The position numbers and the translations under genes are program-made. From positions 62,001 through 126,000 of the forward strand of contig JAODUP010000561.1 of the NCBI GenBank assembly GCA_025642065.1: a stretch of DNA of 64,000 bases, written 5' to 3'. This DNA is from Paralvinella palmiformis (Eukaryota; Annelida; Polychaeta; Terebellida; Alvinellidae). Positions 1 to 12,715 of this stretch are shown piece after piece (the stretch's first letter is position 1; each line of letters opens with the position of its first letter). The notes beneath the pieces are model-generated. The model saw only the letters and a list, made by a program, of their open reading frames with translations. It was not told the origin of the DNA and ran no database searches.

Positions 1-755
1 GTCAAATAGGTCACTTGGGTAGGCGCTTTAACCTAGATCGCACCACACCTAACTGCATATACTAAGGGAAGCTAAATTAGCTGTGGATGTACGTTTCCTA
101 AGTGATGAATGTAAATATATGACGATCAGCTGTCAGGCTTCAGTAAATCATAGTATTTACTCGGGATTGATAGGATATTTCGTTCTAGACCAGTAACAAT
201 CCACTGTACAGTATTGCTACTTTCTTTTTGAGGTTAGTCACTTCGCTGCTTCCACATGCAAGTAGTGTACACAACATGATGTTACCGCGTGTTCAACAAA
301 CTGGTATGTTGACTGGCGCTCCGCGAGCCTATAAAACGGCTAAATTTTCAGCCTTTTCAGATAACAACTTGCGACACCGGACCCTCTCGGACGTCTTTCG
401 ATATCGCTGATATATGTAGGATTTGTTTTGCTATTCGAACCCAGAATGAAACTGGGATAAGAAATGTTCTTATGTTTAGATTTCTTTGAACCACAGAAAA
501 TTTCTGCTGAATGTAAACTGTGGTGTCAAAGTAGTTATCTTGTATATGTGTTAACTTATGATTAAACCACATACACACGTGTTGTTTACTGTGAGTTGTG
601 GTGTCAAATGGTAATATGTGCATGTGCTTCTGAGTTTTGCCTACATAAAACTGCTTTCCAGTGGGCGTGACACATTTGTTATCCCTCAAAGGTAGATTAG
701 ATGGTCCCTTCAGGCTGATGAGTAGCCCAGACATATAATTATATAGGTCAACTTA
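1..755 (+). repeat. Diverged duplicated segment, copy 1
   Basis: This segment matches the reverse complement of 19807-20366 along most of its length. Clear shared blocks are at 1-60 (GGCGCTTTAA, CCACACCTAAC), 250-310 (GCTGCTTCCA, CGTGTTCAACAAACTG) and 510-750 (CTGTGGTGT, GTTTACTG, GGGCGTGA). Indels break every reading frame, so the homology is not coding. It may be an old dispersed repeat or the spacer of an ancient gene duplication. It may also start before the window. Confidence 0.7.
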
Positions 756-921
756 CGTTTTGATGTGTGGGGTGTAGCTGTTTGTATACTTAGTTACTTG
801 TATATATATTTATTTATGTATAGATTTGTGGAAGCATAGAATTTAAGGGATGTTTAGATGTGGATGTTCTGAGTTAGTGCCACCATGAATATGTATCCTA
901 AAATGAACACACACACAAATT

Positions 922-925
<4 letters not shown>

Positions 926-989
<64 letters not shown>

Positions 990-999
990 ACACACACAC
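926..999. repeat. (AC)n(AT)n compound microsatellite
   Basis: Uninterrupted AC units run into AT units and then a short CA tail. Confidence 0.95.
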
Positions 1000-1552
1000 G
1001 AATGTGTTTGTGTGTGTTTGTTTCCCTGTAGGTTCGTAATGAATTCTGACAAAAGAATCTTAAACGGCAGTGACTATGACATTTGTTGAGACTATTATTG
1101 GGATTATGATCCTTACTAATTAAAGTTCGGTTTGTTGTTGTTGCTGTTGTTATTTTAAGCTCTTAGTCGTAACCTAAGTATCCCTCCGCATGAGCAAAGT
1201 TTAATGTTCGCCTGGAGTGCGGTTTATAATAAACAATAATACGCTAATCCTAGGATACAGTGGCCATCTAGCGGGAAGCAGAATAACTACGGGTTTAGAC
1301 AGAAAACTACGAACGAGCAGCGCTATTTTTGGTTCAAAGACTGGTCAAAAATATTCCTAAAATGGCTATAACTACAAGTGTTTTCCGTCAGATATTTATA
1401 TTATGTCTGAAGTAAATGTTTCGCGCACAACTCCTATACGTTTAACCAAAAAGAAGATAAAGCCAAAGTGTTGCTAAGTTCTAATAAATTACCAATTTAA
1501 GTACCATTTAACGTGGTTGTAAGTCGAGAAAATAATCACGGGAAAATGTTTG

Positions 1553-1628
1553 AGCTATTTCGGGAATCGAACCCGTGATCATTGGTGGTTAGAGTTAACA
1601 TTCTTTACCGGCTAAGTGGGGCTCATGA
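1553..1628 (-). repeat. tRNA-derived SINE head
   Basis: Read on the minus strand, it has an A-box-like TTAGCCGGTAAAGAATG and a B-box GGTTCGATTCC at tRNA spacing. The two ends do not pair into a 7 bp acceptor stem, so it is a tRNA-derived repeat rather than a working tRNA gene. Confidence 0.6.
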
Positions 1629-1928
1629 AACGTTTATGTCATCTTAGCCCCAAATCTTCTACCTAACAACTGCCAGATTCAACGCCTTCTGTGTGATAAC
1701 ACTTAAGAACATCATTTATTGATTTTTGACGCTCAAATAGTTTATGCTATAATTAGACAGATTCCATCGACCTCAAGTACTTCTACTACATGAACTACAG
1801 ATTCATATATGTGTATGGTGAGTAGTGGTCTTCTTGGTTTCCTTGGGGAACAATACAGTTTTAAAATATTGAAATAGGTAACTGACGGTAACTAAACTGC
1901 TTTTGAAAATGAGAAAGGCAGCATGACG

Positions 1929-2052
<124 letters not shown>

Positions 2053-2379
2053 TAATTTATTCTGATTTATGCTTATATTATTCACACATTATTCATACTG
2101 TGTATTAATATTTTATTTCTCCATTTTAGGTTTAATCTTTCTTGGCCGTAGTGTTCGACACAAAGCCTGGTTTGTTTTTAATCATAGTTTCTTTTTTTAT
2201 ATTTAGATTATCCTCTTTTGGATTATTTTAGAAATTTGTTTTTTCTTTCATTTTTTTCTTCTAATTTTACCGGTAATTAATTATACTTACAATTAAATAT
2301 TTAAAACAAAATCAGTTTGGAGTTAATTGTTGTTTGAATGAAAGTATAACACCTGTGCCAGCGCCTTAACTATCTTTAT

Positions 2380-2381
<2 letters not shown>

Positions 2382-2462
<81 letters not shown>
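2382..2462. repeat. (AC)n(AT)n compound microsatellite
   Basis: AC units pass directly into a long AT run. Confidence 0.95.
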
Positions 2463-2465
<3 letters not shown>

Positions 2466-2740
2466 CAGCAGCTCTGTTCTGTGTATTCTGTGGTTTCTTC
2501 AGACATCATTCACCAAACACAAGACGGGTACGAATGATAACAGACTGTTAAGGGACCAGATGCTGTGTGTGCGTGTATAATTATTAGAGACGACTTCACA
2601 CGTCGATTATCCTAACCTCAACATCTTGTATGGACTCGTATTGTCGGTGGTTATTCTCACTACAACTACACCGTTCAATCGGTCAGGTCAATACTCCAAC
2701 GAAGTCAGGAGCCGAAAAATTCCTTTGTTCAGTCGCCAAA

Positions 2741-2742
<2 letters not shown>

Positions 2743-2783
<41 letters not shown>
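2743..2783. repeat. (AT)n microsatellite
   Basis: Perfect AT dinucleotide run. Confidence 0.95.
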
Positions 2784-2786
<3 letters not shown>

Positions 2787-2979
2787 TCTACCGGGAACCC
2801 ATAAAAACCATCGCTATATGCACCCATATTGGTGTCATGACGAAGTTTGTATATTCATACAAGCCTCCGGTTATTGTTTATCACCATTAGGCACGCGGAT
2901 AGTCACCGGATCGTAAACAAGGGGATATTTCTTGCGATCAACATACCCAAGTGTAGGTAACTGTCTATGGCAAGTAAAT

Positions 2980-3060
2980 GTACACAAGGTAGGCTAAATG
3001 GGCCGAGCGACCTCCAATGGTAATGAATGAGGCGAAGTGAAAGATGAAACACCCTTCTGA
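2980..3060 (-). repeat. SINE family A fragment (3' half)
   Basis: The minus strand matches the body of the complete SINE at 58573-58773: a block equivalent to CTTCGTCTCATTACC, then GGTCGCTCGGCCCATTTAG, then CCTACCTTGTG. The tRNA-like head is missing. Confidence 0.75.
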
Positions 3061-3838
3061 CATAGCTTAGGTCTATGACGAGTCAACATCAAACTAAATA
3101 CCTGAGCATTTATGGAAAGGTTTATGATGTGACTTTCAGTAGTCATAGGTAAAATATATATTTATTATTTGTCAGTAATTAAACAAAAATGTCTTACCAT
3201 ATCACCTAAATTTCATTTAATAATAAGCTTTACATTATTGTAACAACAGAAATTAGACAATTGAGGGATTTGTGTGATATTCATAATTAAAATATTGATT
3301 AATTCACAAAACGATCGCAATCTTCAACTCGATTGTACTTATTATTAATGTAACAAAAATTGTAACTCGATGTGATCTCATCTTCTAACTGCTCCAATTT
3401 TGCCAATCACTAGGTGGCGCTGTATTACTGAGGCAGTGGCTAAAACACTCCGATGTACATGTTCGAGTTAGTATTGTAGCCATAGCATCGTTCGGGATAG
3501 ACGACATTATACAGAAGAATATACCATCAGGTTCAATGTACAAAACATACAAAAGGCTAAATCTGCAGACGAATGTATGTGGAAAGCTCTGCCTAAATAT
3601 AATAAGTTAATGTGATCCTATTGTTATACTGCGTAGATACATATACGTGCTAGTGTTGTAAAAACGTATCAATGTAATTATGGATCATATATTATTAATG
3701 GGAGTAAATAGTTTAGTTTGCCTTGCCGTTGTTACTAATGGGATATATGGCTGTCATCCGACAAATATGTTATCTTGATGCGATTAGAACCCTGAACCGA
3801 AGATTTCCATCGTAGTACCATAATCACTGATCGTCCAT

Positions 3839-3866
3839 GTATTATTATTATTATTATTATTATTAT
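3839..3866. repeat. (ATT)n microsatellite
   Basis: Perfect trinucleotide run. Confidence 0.9.
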
Positions 3867-4218
3867 GTGTAATATTTTGTCAGTAAATATTCTATAACAG
3901 ATATTAGTCCTTGAGGTCATTATATATCTAGGTTTATGTTAAGGATACATTAATTAGTTGGTTGTCATCTCACATATTTTAATAACGTAATGACACTTAC
4001 TTTTATGACATTAAATATTAGCACAAGTCAAATTTTACCTCAAAATATATTAATCGAAATCGTGAGAAAAAAAATTTTATCTGAAAATCACAGTTTGATT
4101 TCTTTACAATTCAACAAATCCTCCATTCTTATCTCAAAGTTGTCTTTAATCAACGATGATGATGATGGTGATGATGAAACCTTTTGCTAGGATTATAATC
4201 AAACAAACAAATACAGAC

Positions 4219-4231
4219 AAACACACACACA

Positions 4232-4317
<86 letters not shown>
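4219..4317. repeat. (AC)n(AT)n compound microsatellite
   Basis: AC units with two small interruptions pass into a long AT run. A second AT run lies at 4415-4474. Confidence 0.95.
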
Positions 4318-4322
<5 letters not shown>

Positions 4323-4411
4323 AAAAATAGACACACGTTCACTATATTTCTTTTCAACACAAGATATGATTTAGAAAATACCAGTCTATTGATTATATAT
4401 CAACCTATCTG

Positions 4412-4477
<66 letters not shown>

Positions 4478-4838
4478 GTAGTTACAGACAACCGATATAT
4501 CTACTTCAACTTGATGACCGTACTCAGTTCTAAAGCTTCACTTGTCACGTACAGTGGTAATACCTAAATAGTTACTCCAAACTTAATTCTTAAAATATGT
4601 AACTAAATAATGGAACAAATATTAATTACGATTCATCCTTCTTCTTATCTACGCAACAGTACAAAACAATACATAATATTACAATATATTTAAACGAAGG
4701 TAAAATTATCACAATACAGACAATATAGACCACGATAAAACCAACATAGCTTGACCGACAAAATAAATTCTGCATTAAAACATTGATTGAAATATAAACT
4801 ACAAACAAATTAAAGATACAAATCCAAACCAGAACGCA

Positions 4839-4953
<115 letters not shown>

Positions 4954-5553
4954 TCGTAGTGGTGTGTTCTAAAACAACATACTGTACTATATTTATATAT
5001 ATATATTTGCATGAATGTTCAGTAATCTGTATTAATTCTCAGTTAGAAGCAGACGTATTACCGGAAATTTCAGGTAATATACATATTACCTAATTATACA
5101 GATTAACTGTAACATATATATATGTGAGAAAGAGAGATAGGGAATAGTGAGATCTCATCTAATAAGTCGTCGTAGCCAGATACTCGTGAATGTAAATATA
5201 GTCCGAATTATCCTAGAATTGGTTTGATTGAATAGTTGTTTAACTGATTATTTGATTTAATTCATCAACCTCTACTCTAGTCACATCTGGGAAATAGATC
5301 GTAGAGACAATTCCATAGGGAAATAATTCACAGAATACAGTTGATGACTTGCTGATTAAGAGCGGGATCTCGAGTTATCGAATGAAAAGATTTAAATGAA
5401 ATTTCACACAATATTTCATTTCACTTAAACACCGTGTTGATATCCATAGTTTTAGCGAAATAAAACATCTGTATGCCATTTTCGTCGCGGAAAATATATA
5501 TTGTGTGAAACATGCTTAATTGTTCCCACTTTTGAACGGAAAGGGCCGTTAAT

Positions 5554-6522
5554 TTATTCACTACCTGCCGAGTGTAACACCGAATTATCATCATCTACTG
5601 CTTTTAAGCCCAACATCTGTTTAAAGGCGATTTTGAACTTACTGTTAGCATAAGCATACAGTATCGGGTTGATGGCTGAATTGGCGTGACTGAAGACGAC
5701 GGCAACGAGTATACATGGCAAACAAAACGGTCCCCCGTATAATAACAGAGCGTTCATAATATGGAGAGGTAGCCAACTTATGGCAAATAGGATGATTACC
5801 ACAGCGAACCATTTCGCTGCTTTGGTATCTTTTCTTAAAGCCGTATTTCGATTAGAATCTGTTGCTAACTGCTGTACGGCGGCAATACGACGTAACTGTT
5901 GCTTAACAACATAGAATATATAACAATATATGGCGAACATAAAGCCGAGTGGAATCAGCGTACAAATGAAGAAGTTTACATAAACCACGTCTCTCAGGTC
6001 TATGACTGCACCGAACGAGCACCACCCATCGTACGTCGACGATTTATCCCATATCAACAACGGTATTACGGCAATGACGATACCCATCAGCCAGATAATG
6101 ACAATAATAGATAGACACAGCTTGGCCGTACAACTCTCGGCATATTTATATGGATACTTAATGGCTATGAATCTTTCAACCGCAACCGCGCACAGTCCGA
6201 GTACGGAAATCTGAGTCAGAATAATGATCATGATATTTACCAGAACGCAACTGACGTAGTTCTGCTTCAGGCCAACGAAGGAGACGATGGCACACGGGAT
6301 GCCTAACACGCCGACCAAGAAGTCGGCTGTCGCCAAACTGGCCACGAAATAGTTGGTGACGGTCTGTAGTCGGGGATGTTTGATGATCGCTGCGATCACC
6401 AAGCCATTGCCGGCAGCTGTGATGGTGGAGATGACCACTTCACCTGTTATGTAGATAACGAACAACATCTCCGGACCTGGTACGGGCGTTACGGTTGAGT
6501 AGTTGTTATTCGTCGACGGCAT
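5554..6522 (-). CDS. Adenosine-receptor-like GPCR (receptor 1)
   Basis: Predicted plasma-membrane seven-helix receptor of rhodopsin class, adenosine type, 322 residues from the first in-frame ATG (6520-6522). Family hallmarks are visible: AGNG in helix 1; LQTVTNYFVASLATADF in helix 2 with Asp2.50; the helix-3 Cys and LTQ (Thr3.36, Gln3.37); ERF in place of DRY; SWLPLHIMN in helix 6 with His6.52 and Asn6.55; SHANSAINPILY in helix 7 with Ser7.42, His7.43 and NPxxY. Glu1.39, the ECL2 Phe and Asn5.42 are also kept, so most residues that contact adenosine in vertebrate A2A are present. The ECL2 Glu of A2A is Gly here. The open frame continues upstream to an acceptor-like TTTGTTTACAG ending at 6585, so an intron lies just 5' and a few more N-terminal residues may come from another exon. 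An NYS sequon sits in the N-tail. AATAAA overlaps the stop codon. Orthology to a named subtype cannot be set; ligand is inferred. Confidence 0.9.
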   Translation of the reverse strand: MPSTNNNYSTVTPVPGPEMLFVIYITGEVVISTITAAGNGLVIAAIIKHPRLQTVTNYFVASLATADFLVGVLGIPCAIVSFVGLKQNYVSCVLVNIMIIILTQISVLGLCAVAVERFIAIKYPYKYAESCTAKLCLSIIVIIWLMGIVIAVIPLLIWDKSSTYDGWCSFGAVIDLRDVVYVNFFICTLIPLGFMFAIYCYIFYVVKQQLRRIAAVQQLATDSNRNTALRKDTKAAKWFAVVIILFAISWLPLHIMNALLLYGGPFCLPCILVAVVFSHANSAINPILYAYANSKFKIAFKQMLGLKAVDDDNSVLHSAGSE

Positions 6523-7958
6523 TACTATACTCGTTGTCTCATTATCGTGTACAATGTGTTCTAGGAAGTAGATTTCGAATGTATCTGTAAACAAAGGTAA
6601 TTGGTTATTCGATTAGCACACACAGAAATACCAACGAAACACACACGCACACGCGCACACACACATACAAATATACGGATATAACGAAACGATTTCTTAC
6701 GTACGGCATTTCCATCTGCCTTTTCCATTGTAATTGTTATGCATATTACGAACACGATTATAATTAACTCGCGGTTATTACGTATAAATAATTAACAAAA
6801 TACTCGTTCGCTAATGATACTCTCCGACCATCTCCCGGAAGAAGCCATGATGTAGACGCAAAAGCCGTCAGTACCCAAGTAATACATTCAGTGAAGGTGT
6901 TTCGTAATAGGATACGTTGTCGGATAACTCTCTGATATATCACGACGACTGATGTAAGGATGTCCTATTATCTGATGCGTACTAAACAATAGAATACGCC
7001 TTCAAAGCAAACCAATAGGTGTCATTCTGTGGGAGCTAAATCAATGGCTGAAATTTAAAAAAAACGCGTAAAACGTATTTCTAAATAAACCATAGTACGT
7101 ATAGAAGTGTGAGTTACCCACTCGGCGGTTGTCAGCCGATTGTAGACTCAATTTTCGACTGCAGTCAATATGCTGAACTAAATTTGATACAATTTATTGG
7201 TAGAGTGTATTCGGAATAAATTCAGTTTTGACAGCTGGAGTATATACGACTGCGTTTAGAAACGTTCGTTTATAGGTTGTTAATCAATCACGTGTCGCTA
7301 TCGAAGACACAGTCGATGTTACGTTAACTGATACACGGATGATGGTTGTGAGGCATCTTCAGACTTTATTGTCCAAGCATATATTATAGACCTACAGACG
7401 GATTAATTCTATTGGCCTTAGTCCTTTTCGCCATATGCTCCACAATCCAGATCTTCCGGAAACATACCTTATTATTCTAAACGGTCATTCCCCCGATGCA
7501 AGGGAGCATGCATTATTATAAGGTCACGACATTACAGAAACGACTATAGGACTTTTGCCGCTGACGTCAGTGTCGATGCCAATCTACCGACATCATCATC
7601 ATCATCACCACCACCAGCCTTGACTGAGGAAGATTTCTCGCATACGCCAAAACTGGTGACGACGAAAGCCATCCATCTCCCGCTGAACTGATAGAGAATG
7701 TAGTTAAATGATTCTAGTTGAAGGTGCTCGCCATGTATTCACATTACACAGCTTACCTGTATTTCCCTACTTTTTGTACATTCGTCGAACTGCAACTGAC
7801 TACAATAAGTAATACAGAGTAAACATTACACATCTTTTAGATTGAGAGACACCTGGCGAATAGTTCAAACAAACTATCTCATATATTACTACCACCTGAC
7901 GGATACACTGCGCGCGCTCTCTCTCCTCTCTCTCTCACACACACACACACACACAAAA

Positions 7959-8017
<59 letters not shown>

Positions 8018-9120
8018 ATAAAAATATTTACTATAGTAATATCTTTAATTTACTAATTACGCAATTTATATTTCAGTGTATATTCGAATAAAGTAACCGA
8101 CTAACATGTATTGAAAAAATAAATGACGATAAATACATATAGTTATTCCTGAAATTAAAGCAAAGATCTTATTAAATAAATAAAACTAAATATCAATTAA
8201 CAGAATACAATTTAGTCTGATAGGATAGGGACATATTACGTCTTAGAGACATATGGGAATTCTGTATAGCAAAGATTCCTATACACATTGTTAATAAACT
8301 GTTGTTCGGTTCTTCAAACTAAATCTCGAAACACCAACTTCTATTCTTCCAAATAGAAGCACTATTTATCCCCGATGTCGAAAATAGTAAGTATTCACAC
8401 CGAGGCTAAATAAACTTTCTTCCAATTCACACTAAGCCGTTATCGTCAACAAAATAAATACGATGAATGAATAATTTCAAATAAATATTAAAAAATAGAT
8501 TTGTTTGCCCGACATTCATCGTTAGTGTATAAAGCTGCTCCAATAGGTCAATGTTCGAATCGAACAAAACTACTAGAGTTCAGTAGCTTAAAAATATTAA
8601 TTAAAACCAATAAATTAAGCATAATTGATCTATTAGCTGGTGACACATATCTCATAACTTTTATTGATCTTGCCGACAAGATGATCATTCACAGTCAATA
8701 ACAGTTTCCCGAATAGTCAGAGTCATGTACAACATCAATGTTTACAAATACTACAAACACTACTAAACACCATCCTTAAGTCTCCCCGGCCTCCCTTACA
8801 TCTGCGAAGCATTAGAATGGTCAATCGTCGTATTTAAATCGTAATCAACAGAATCGGTAATAAATATACAGGATATCCGGACAAGTTGGCATCTGTGGCA
8901 TTAATACTGAATTGTCACATTTCTTGAGAGTCTAAGTTACTTGTTATTAAAATGTTTTCTGTTACTGTGGCATTAATATCTGGGTTTACTAACTGATGTA
9001 CTGCATGAGTCGTCGGATATCTCAGGAATATCATCTCTGACATTTTGAAAGTGTTTACCGCAAATTAGATTATATCAACCACAAAGATGGAGAGAATTAA
9101 AGACATCAAAACAATGATTG
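6523..9120. other. Spacer upstream of receptor 1
   Basis: No gene is recognised. A (CT)n/(AC)n/(AT)n tract lies at 7918-8014. The promoter and any 5' exon of receptor 1 should lie here, but no motif can be defended. Confidence 0.5.
7918..8014. repeat. (CT)n(AC)n(AT)n compound microsatellite
   Basis: Three adjoining simple tracts with a short A run between AC and AT. Confidence 0.9.
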
Positions 9121-9123
9121 ATC

Positions 9124-9453
9124 GAGCGAGTGAGTGAGTGAGTGAGTGAGTGAGTGAGTGAGTGAGTGAGTGAGTGAGTGAGTGAGTGAGTGAGAGTGAG
9201 TGAGTGAGTGAGTGAGTGAGTGAGATGAGTGAGTGAGTGAGTGAGTGAGTGAGTGAGTGAGTGAGTGAGTGAGTGAGTGAGTGAGTGAGTGAGTGAGTGA
9301 GTGAGTGAGTGAGTGAGTGAGTGAGTGAGTGAGTGAGTGAGTGAGTGAGTGAGTGAGTGAGTGAGTGAGTGAGTGAGTGAGTGAGTGAGTGAGTGAGTGA
9401 GTGAGTGAGTGAGTGAGTGAGTGAGTGGTGAGTGAGTGTGAGTGAGTGAGTGA
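9124..9453. repeat. (GTGA)n tetranucleotide array, about 330 bp
   Basis: About 80 tandem GTGA units with only a few single-unit slips (near 9193, 9223 and 9426-9440). It is the longest pure tandem array of the window. It has no spacers and is not a CRISPR. Confidence 0.97.
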
Positions 9454-9515
9454 ATATAATAAATATATCTAGAACCCTAAATAAAATAATTATGCATTAC
9501 AAGATATTATATAAT

Positions 9516-9585
<70 letters not shown>

Positions 9586-9999
9586 TACACTCTAAAACAT
9601 CGAATACAAGTAATAGCACTAAATAATGATTAGATGACTAGAAATCCAAAGTAGAGTATAATCCAAAAGATGTACTCACAGTTGAGGTAGTATCTATATC
9701 ATAAGTTAATGTTCTGTCTTCGCTCCTCTATTCCAATCTGATTCTCCAGCCATTGGTCGAGAAGTCTTATCGACGTCTAAATGGGTTTCCATAGCTCTGA
9801 TTTCGTTGTTGCTAATGGATACACCATAACGGACATCCGGCTATATTAATGGCTGGAAAAAAAAATTCCGTGAATAAAAAGAATTTTTCTTGTTCAACAA
9901 AGAAACAAAACGTAAATAAAATAAAATAAAATAAACAAATATAGCTGTCTAATAACGTATATGACATAATATGTTATTACAGCTGTTATTTAGTAAATA

Positions 10000-10047
<48 letters not shown>

Positions 10048-10057
10048 TATTATTATT

Positions 10058-10091
<34 letters not shown>

Positions 10092-11424
10092 TAATTAATA
10101 TTTTCGTTTTTATTGCTGCTGCTATTGTTGGTGTTCTTATTGTTGTTATTGTTATTCTCTTGTTCTCTTGTCGTTGTTGTTGTTGGAAAATACGATAATA
10201 CATTCAAATGCGCACGCACGCGCGCACACGCGCGCGCGTCTGTCCTTCTTTGCTACTAAGTAGAAGTTTACTTCGAAATTTTAAATCACACACACACATA
10301 CGAGCGCGCCCGCCCGCTCACACACACATCCATAGAGAGGGGGGAGAGTATGTATGCGTGCGTGCCTGCCTGTGCGTGCGTGAGTGTGTGTGAAGGCGCG
10401 TGTGTGTGGTGGTTTTACAGATAAATGAAGCTATTTACCAATCCGACAAGAATGCCACCAACGCGTCTGTGTCACAATATCTTTTTATTAGCATATGTTT
10501 ATGCCGCGTTACGATAATTAACCCAATGTAAAAGTATAGATATATCCCGATTATCCTTGTGTATTTTGCTGAGGTCATAAAGATGACCTTCTGTTTGTGG
10601 AGACCGTCTTTCGCTACCTAGGCAACATGGACATTGAGGACACGAACCTCTACGCGATGACTAATCGACAGAAAGGTGGACGTTAAAGCACGAAAGGTGA
10701 ACGTTCGAGTGACTAATGATTAAGGGATAACATATTATAAGTTCAGCTTTGAGTTGCATCCTTCTTTTATTGTTTATCGGCAATAATAACTACCAAAACC
10801 AAGTCCGATGTACGAATGTACGATGCCTAGATTGTTGCCATATATTATCATATTCACTCGGTTTCTAATAATATAAATGTTTGATAAGATAAATGGTTGA
10901 TATTAATGAGAACTCTTATATTTCTATTATATCATAAAGGCGCATCATGTCCTGGTTTCGTTTTTTGTGAACGCTAACCGAAACTTGTTATGTTTTGGGT
11001 TTTTTTTTTGTTCTTCATTGCTATCAACTCCTCAGTCCAGCCTCTTTCTCACTATTATGATGACTTCCGACTGTCACGGACACAGAGCTATCTATCATCA
11101 TCATCCGGGGCCAGTGAGAAGACAGCATTTACGCTACACTGGTCCCACGATGTACATTCTCTTAGCAGTTTATTATTATTGCGTTGCATTTAATGTTCTA
11201 TATGTATATACATGTAAATTGGAAATAAGTTCATTTGTCATTCGTCGAGTACTGACAACGATTTAATTAGTGCCAAAAATAACCACCAATCTCTCTGCTA
11301 AGTTGGATTTTAATTATTTCTGTCTTTATGATTATGAAATTTAAACAAACATCGTCCCATCTAAAATATCGTTTATTACACTAATACGAGTTATAATTAT
11401 GCGTCATTATAGTACTGTGTAAAA
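9454..11424. other. Spacer with simple repeats
   Basis: No gene is supported. Contents are an AT/AC tract (9515-9594), (ATT)n then (GTT)n (10003-10090), and a CG/CA alternating purine-pyrimidine stretch (10209-10240) of the kind that can adopt Z-DNA. GT-rich degenerate repeats follow to 10410. Confidence 0.6.
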
Positions 11425-12649
11425 ACTAGATCAGTCGAAAGTTTTTGGGACATTGCGTTGCTGTCAATAGAATTATTCTTGATAATCTTCCTATCTTCCT
11501 ATTTCGGAATAAAATGATTACGTTTGATTAATTCATTACTACATCCCTGAAAACATATTTCTTTGGATGTCGTGTATGGTTCGTTATTGCTCTTCTCGCC
11601 AATTACCAGATCAAAGATATTCATACATAACAAAATATCCAATCTACCTGTAATGTTCAATAACCAATCGATTGGAAATGGAATGAATCAGTGTAGCTGA
11701 TGAGACTGCTTTTGCACTTTTTTTAATTGACTGAAATAAACCTTCAACTTTATCATTGTACTTAGCATGAGGTATTTGTTTTAGTTGTGAGTGCCAATTG
11801 TTTAGTAGCTAAACGTATTGCACATGGTGACCTATTGATATTCATCCTAGCAGCTAATGAAAATGGATTCGATCCTGAACAAAACCACAACAATTGTTTG
11901 CTATCTTATTGAATCACTTTAAAAAGTCTGACTTTAAAGATCACTCGAGGACCTAAAAAAATAGCAATCGACCAGTGACCACTTTCGGGCTATTTCGGCT
12001 CCATCTTATATAAACCACCCAATTACACGGACCAAACGTGAAATAAGTGCTCACACTTTCGTATGTGTGTCCTATTTCTGTGACACTCGGATTATGGATA
12101 CCAATCCTGTTGTACTTCAGTTCGCCGAAGCCTAAAAGCTGTAATTAATGAGGTGATGACGTTCCGCAGACGGCATGCTCCTATTGTCCATCTGAACGTT
12201 ATATGATCCATATTTCAGATGTAGCCAGTACACAGACTGGGATTTAGTGATTCGAGAGTTTGATCATAAGACAGACATGCTGATACATTGATGCTACATC
12301 TGATCTAGAATAATATAAATAATATTTCTGATAGGAGATTATAATTTCTGCTTGAATCATAATGACTATCATTTAACCGAACTAAATTATAGTAGTGTGT
12401 GCACACGCGCATGTGGGTGTGTGCGTGCGTGCACGCGTGTGTACACCTGTATGTGTAGGATAAATACTCCCACATGGCTATATATCGCACGTATAGCCGA
12501 CACGGAGGGTAAAGAAATGGCTCCGTCACTAATTTAATATGATTAAAAAACCTGAAAAAACGTGGAAAATAAAAGACTGAAAGGCAATGAATGTATTTAT
12601 AATATTATTTGTCTTAATAAAGCCTCGATATGCATCAGAAATTATAAAC

Positions 12650-12715
12650 TGCTGTAGATGAAACACTCTTCAGGTATGCCCACGCCGAGGTTAGAACTCA
12701 GGTGGTAGTGATCTG
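12650..12715 (-). repeat. SINE family A, 3' part of a split copy
   Basis: Read on the minus strand it gives the GATCACTACCACC - B-box - CTCGGCGTGGGCATA block of the SINE seen whole at 58573-58773. The missing head lies at 13711-13748, separated by the element at 12716-13710. Confidence 0.75.

Noticed and set aside
357..734. 125-codon minus-strand frame
   Set aside because: It lies in the duplicated segment, and the homologous stretch at 19807-20366 has indels that break the frame, so it is not conserved as coding.
5899..6214. Antisense frames over receptor 1 (and 21931-22520 over receptor 2)
   Set aside because: They are shadows of the GPCR coding sequence and lack any family signal of their own.
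9124..9453. Possible CRISPR-like array
   Set aside because: It is a tetranucleotide repeat with no spacers, in animal DNA.
10573..10690. Short frame reading DDLLFVETVFRYLGNMDIED, resembling a LINE FxYLG block
   Set aside because: Only about 34 codons with no neighbouring LINE blocks; too short to call.
10967..11266. 99-codon plus-strand frame
   Set aside because: Low-complexity Ser/Tyr/His content, no family features, starts in a T-rich run.
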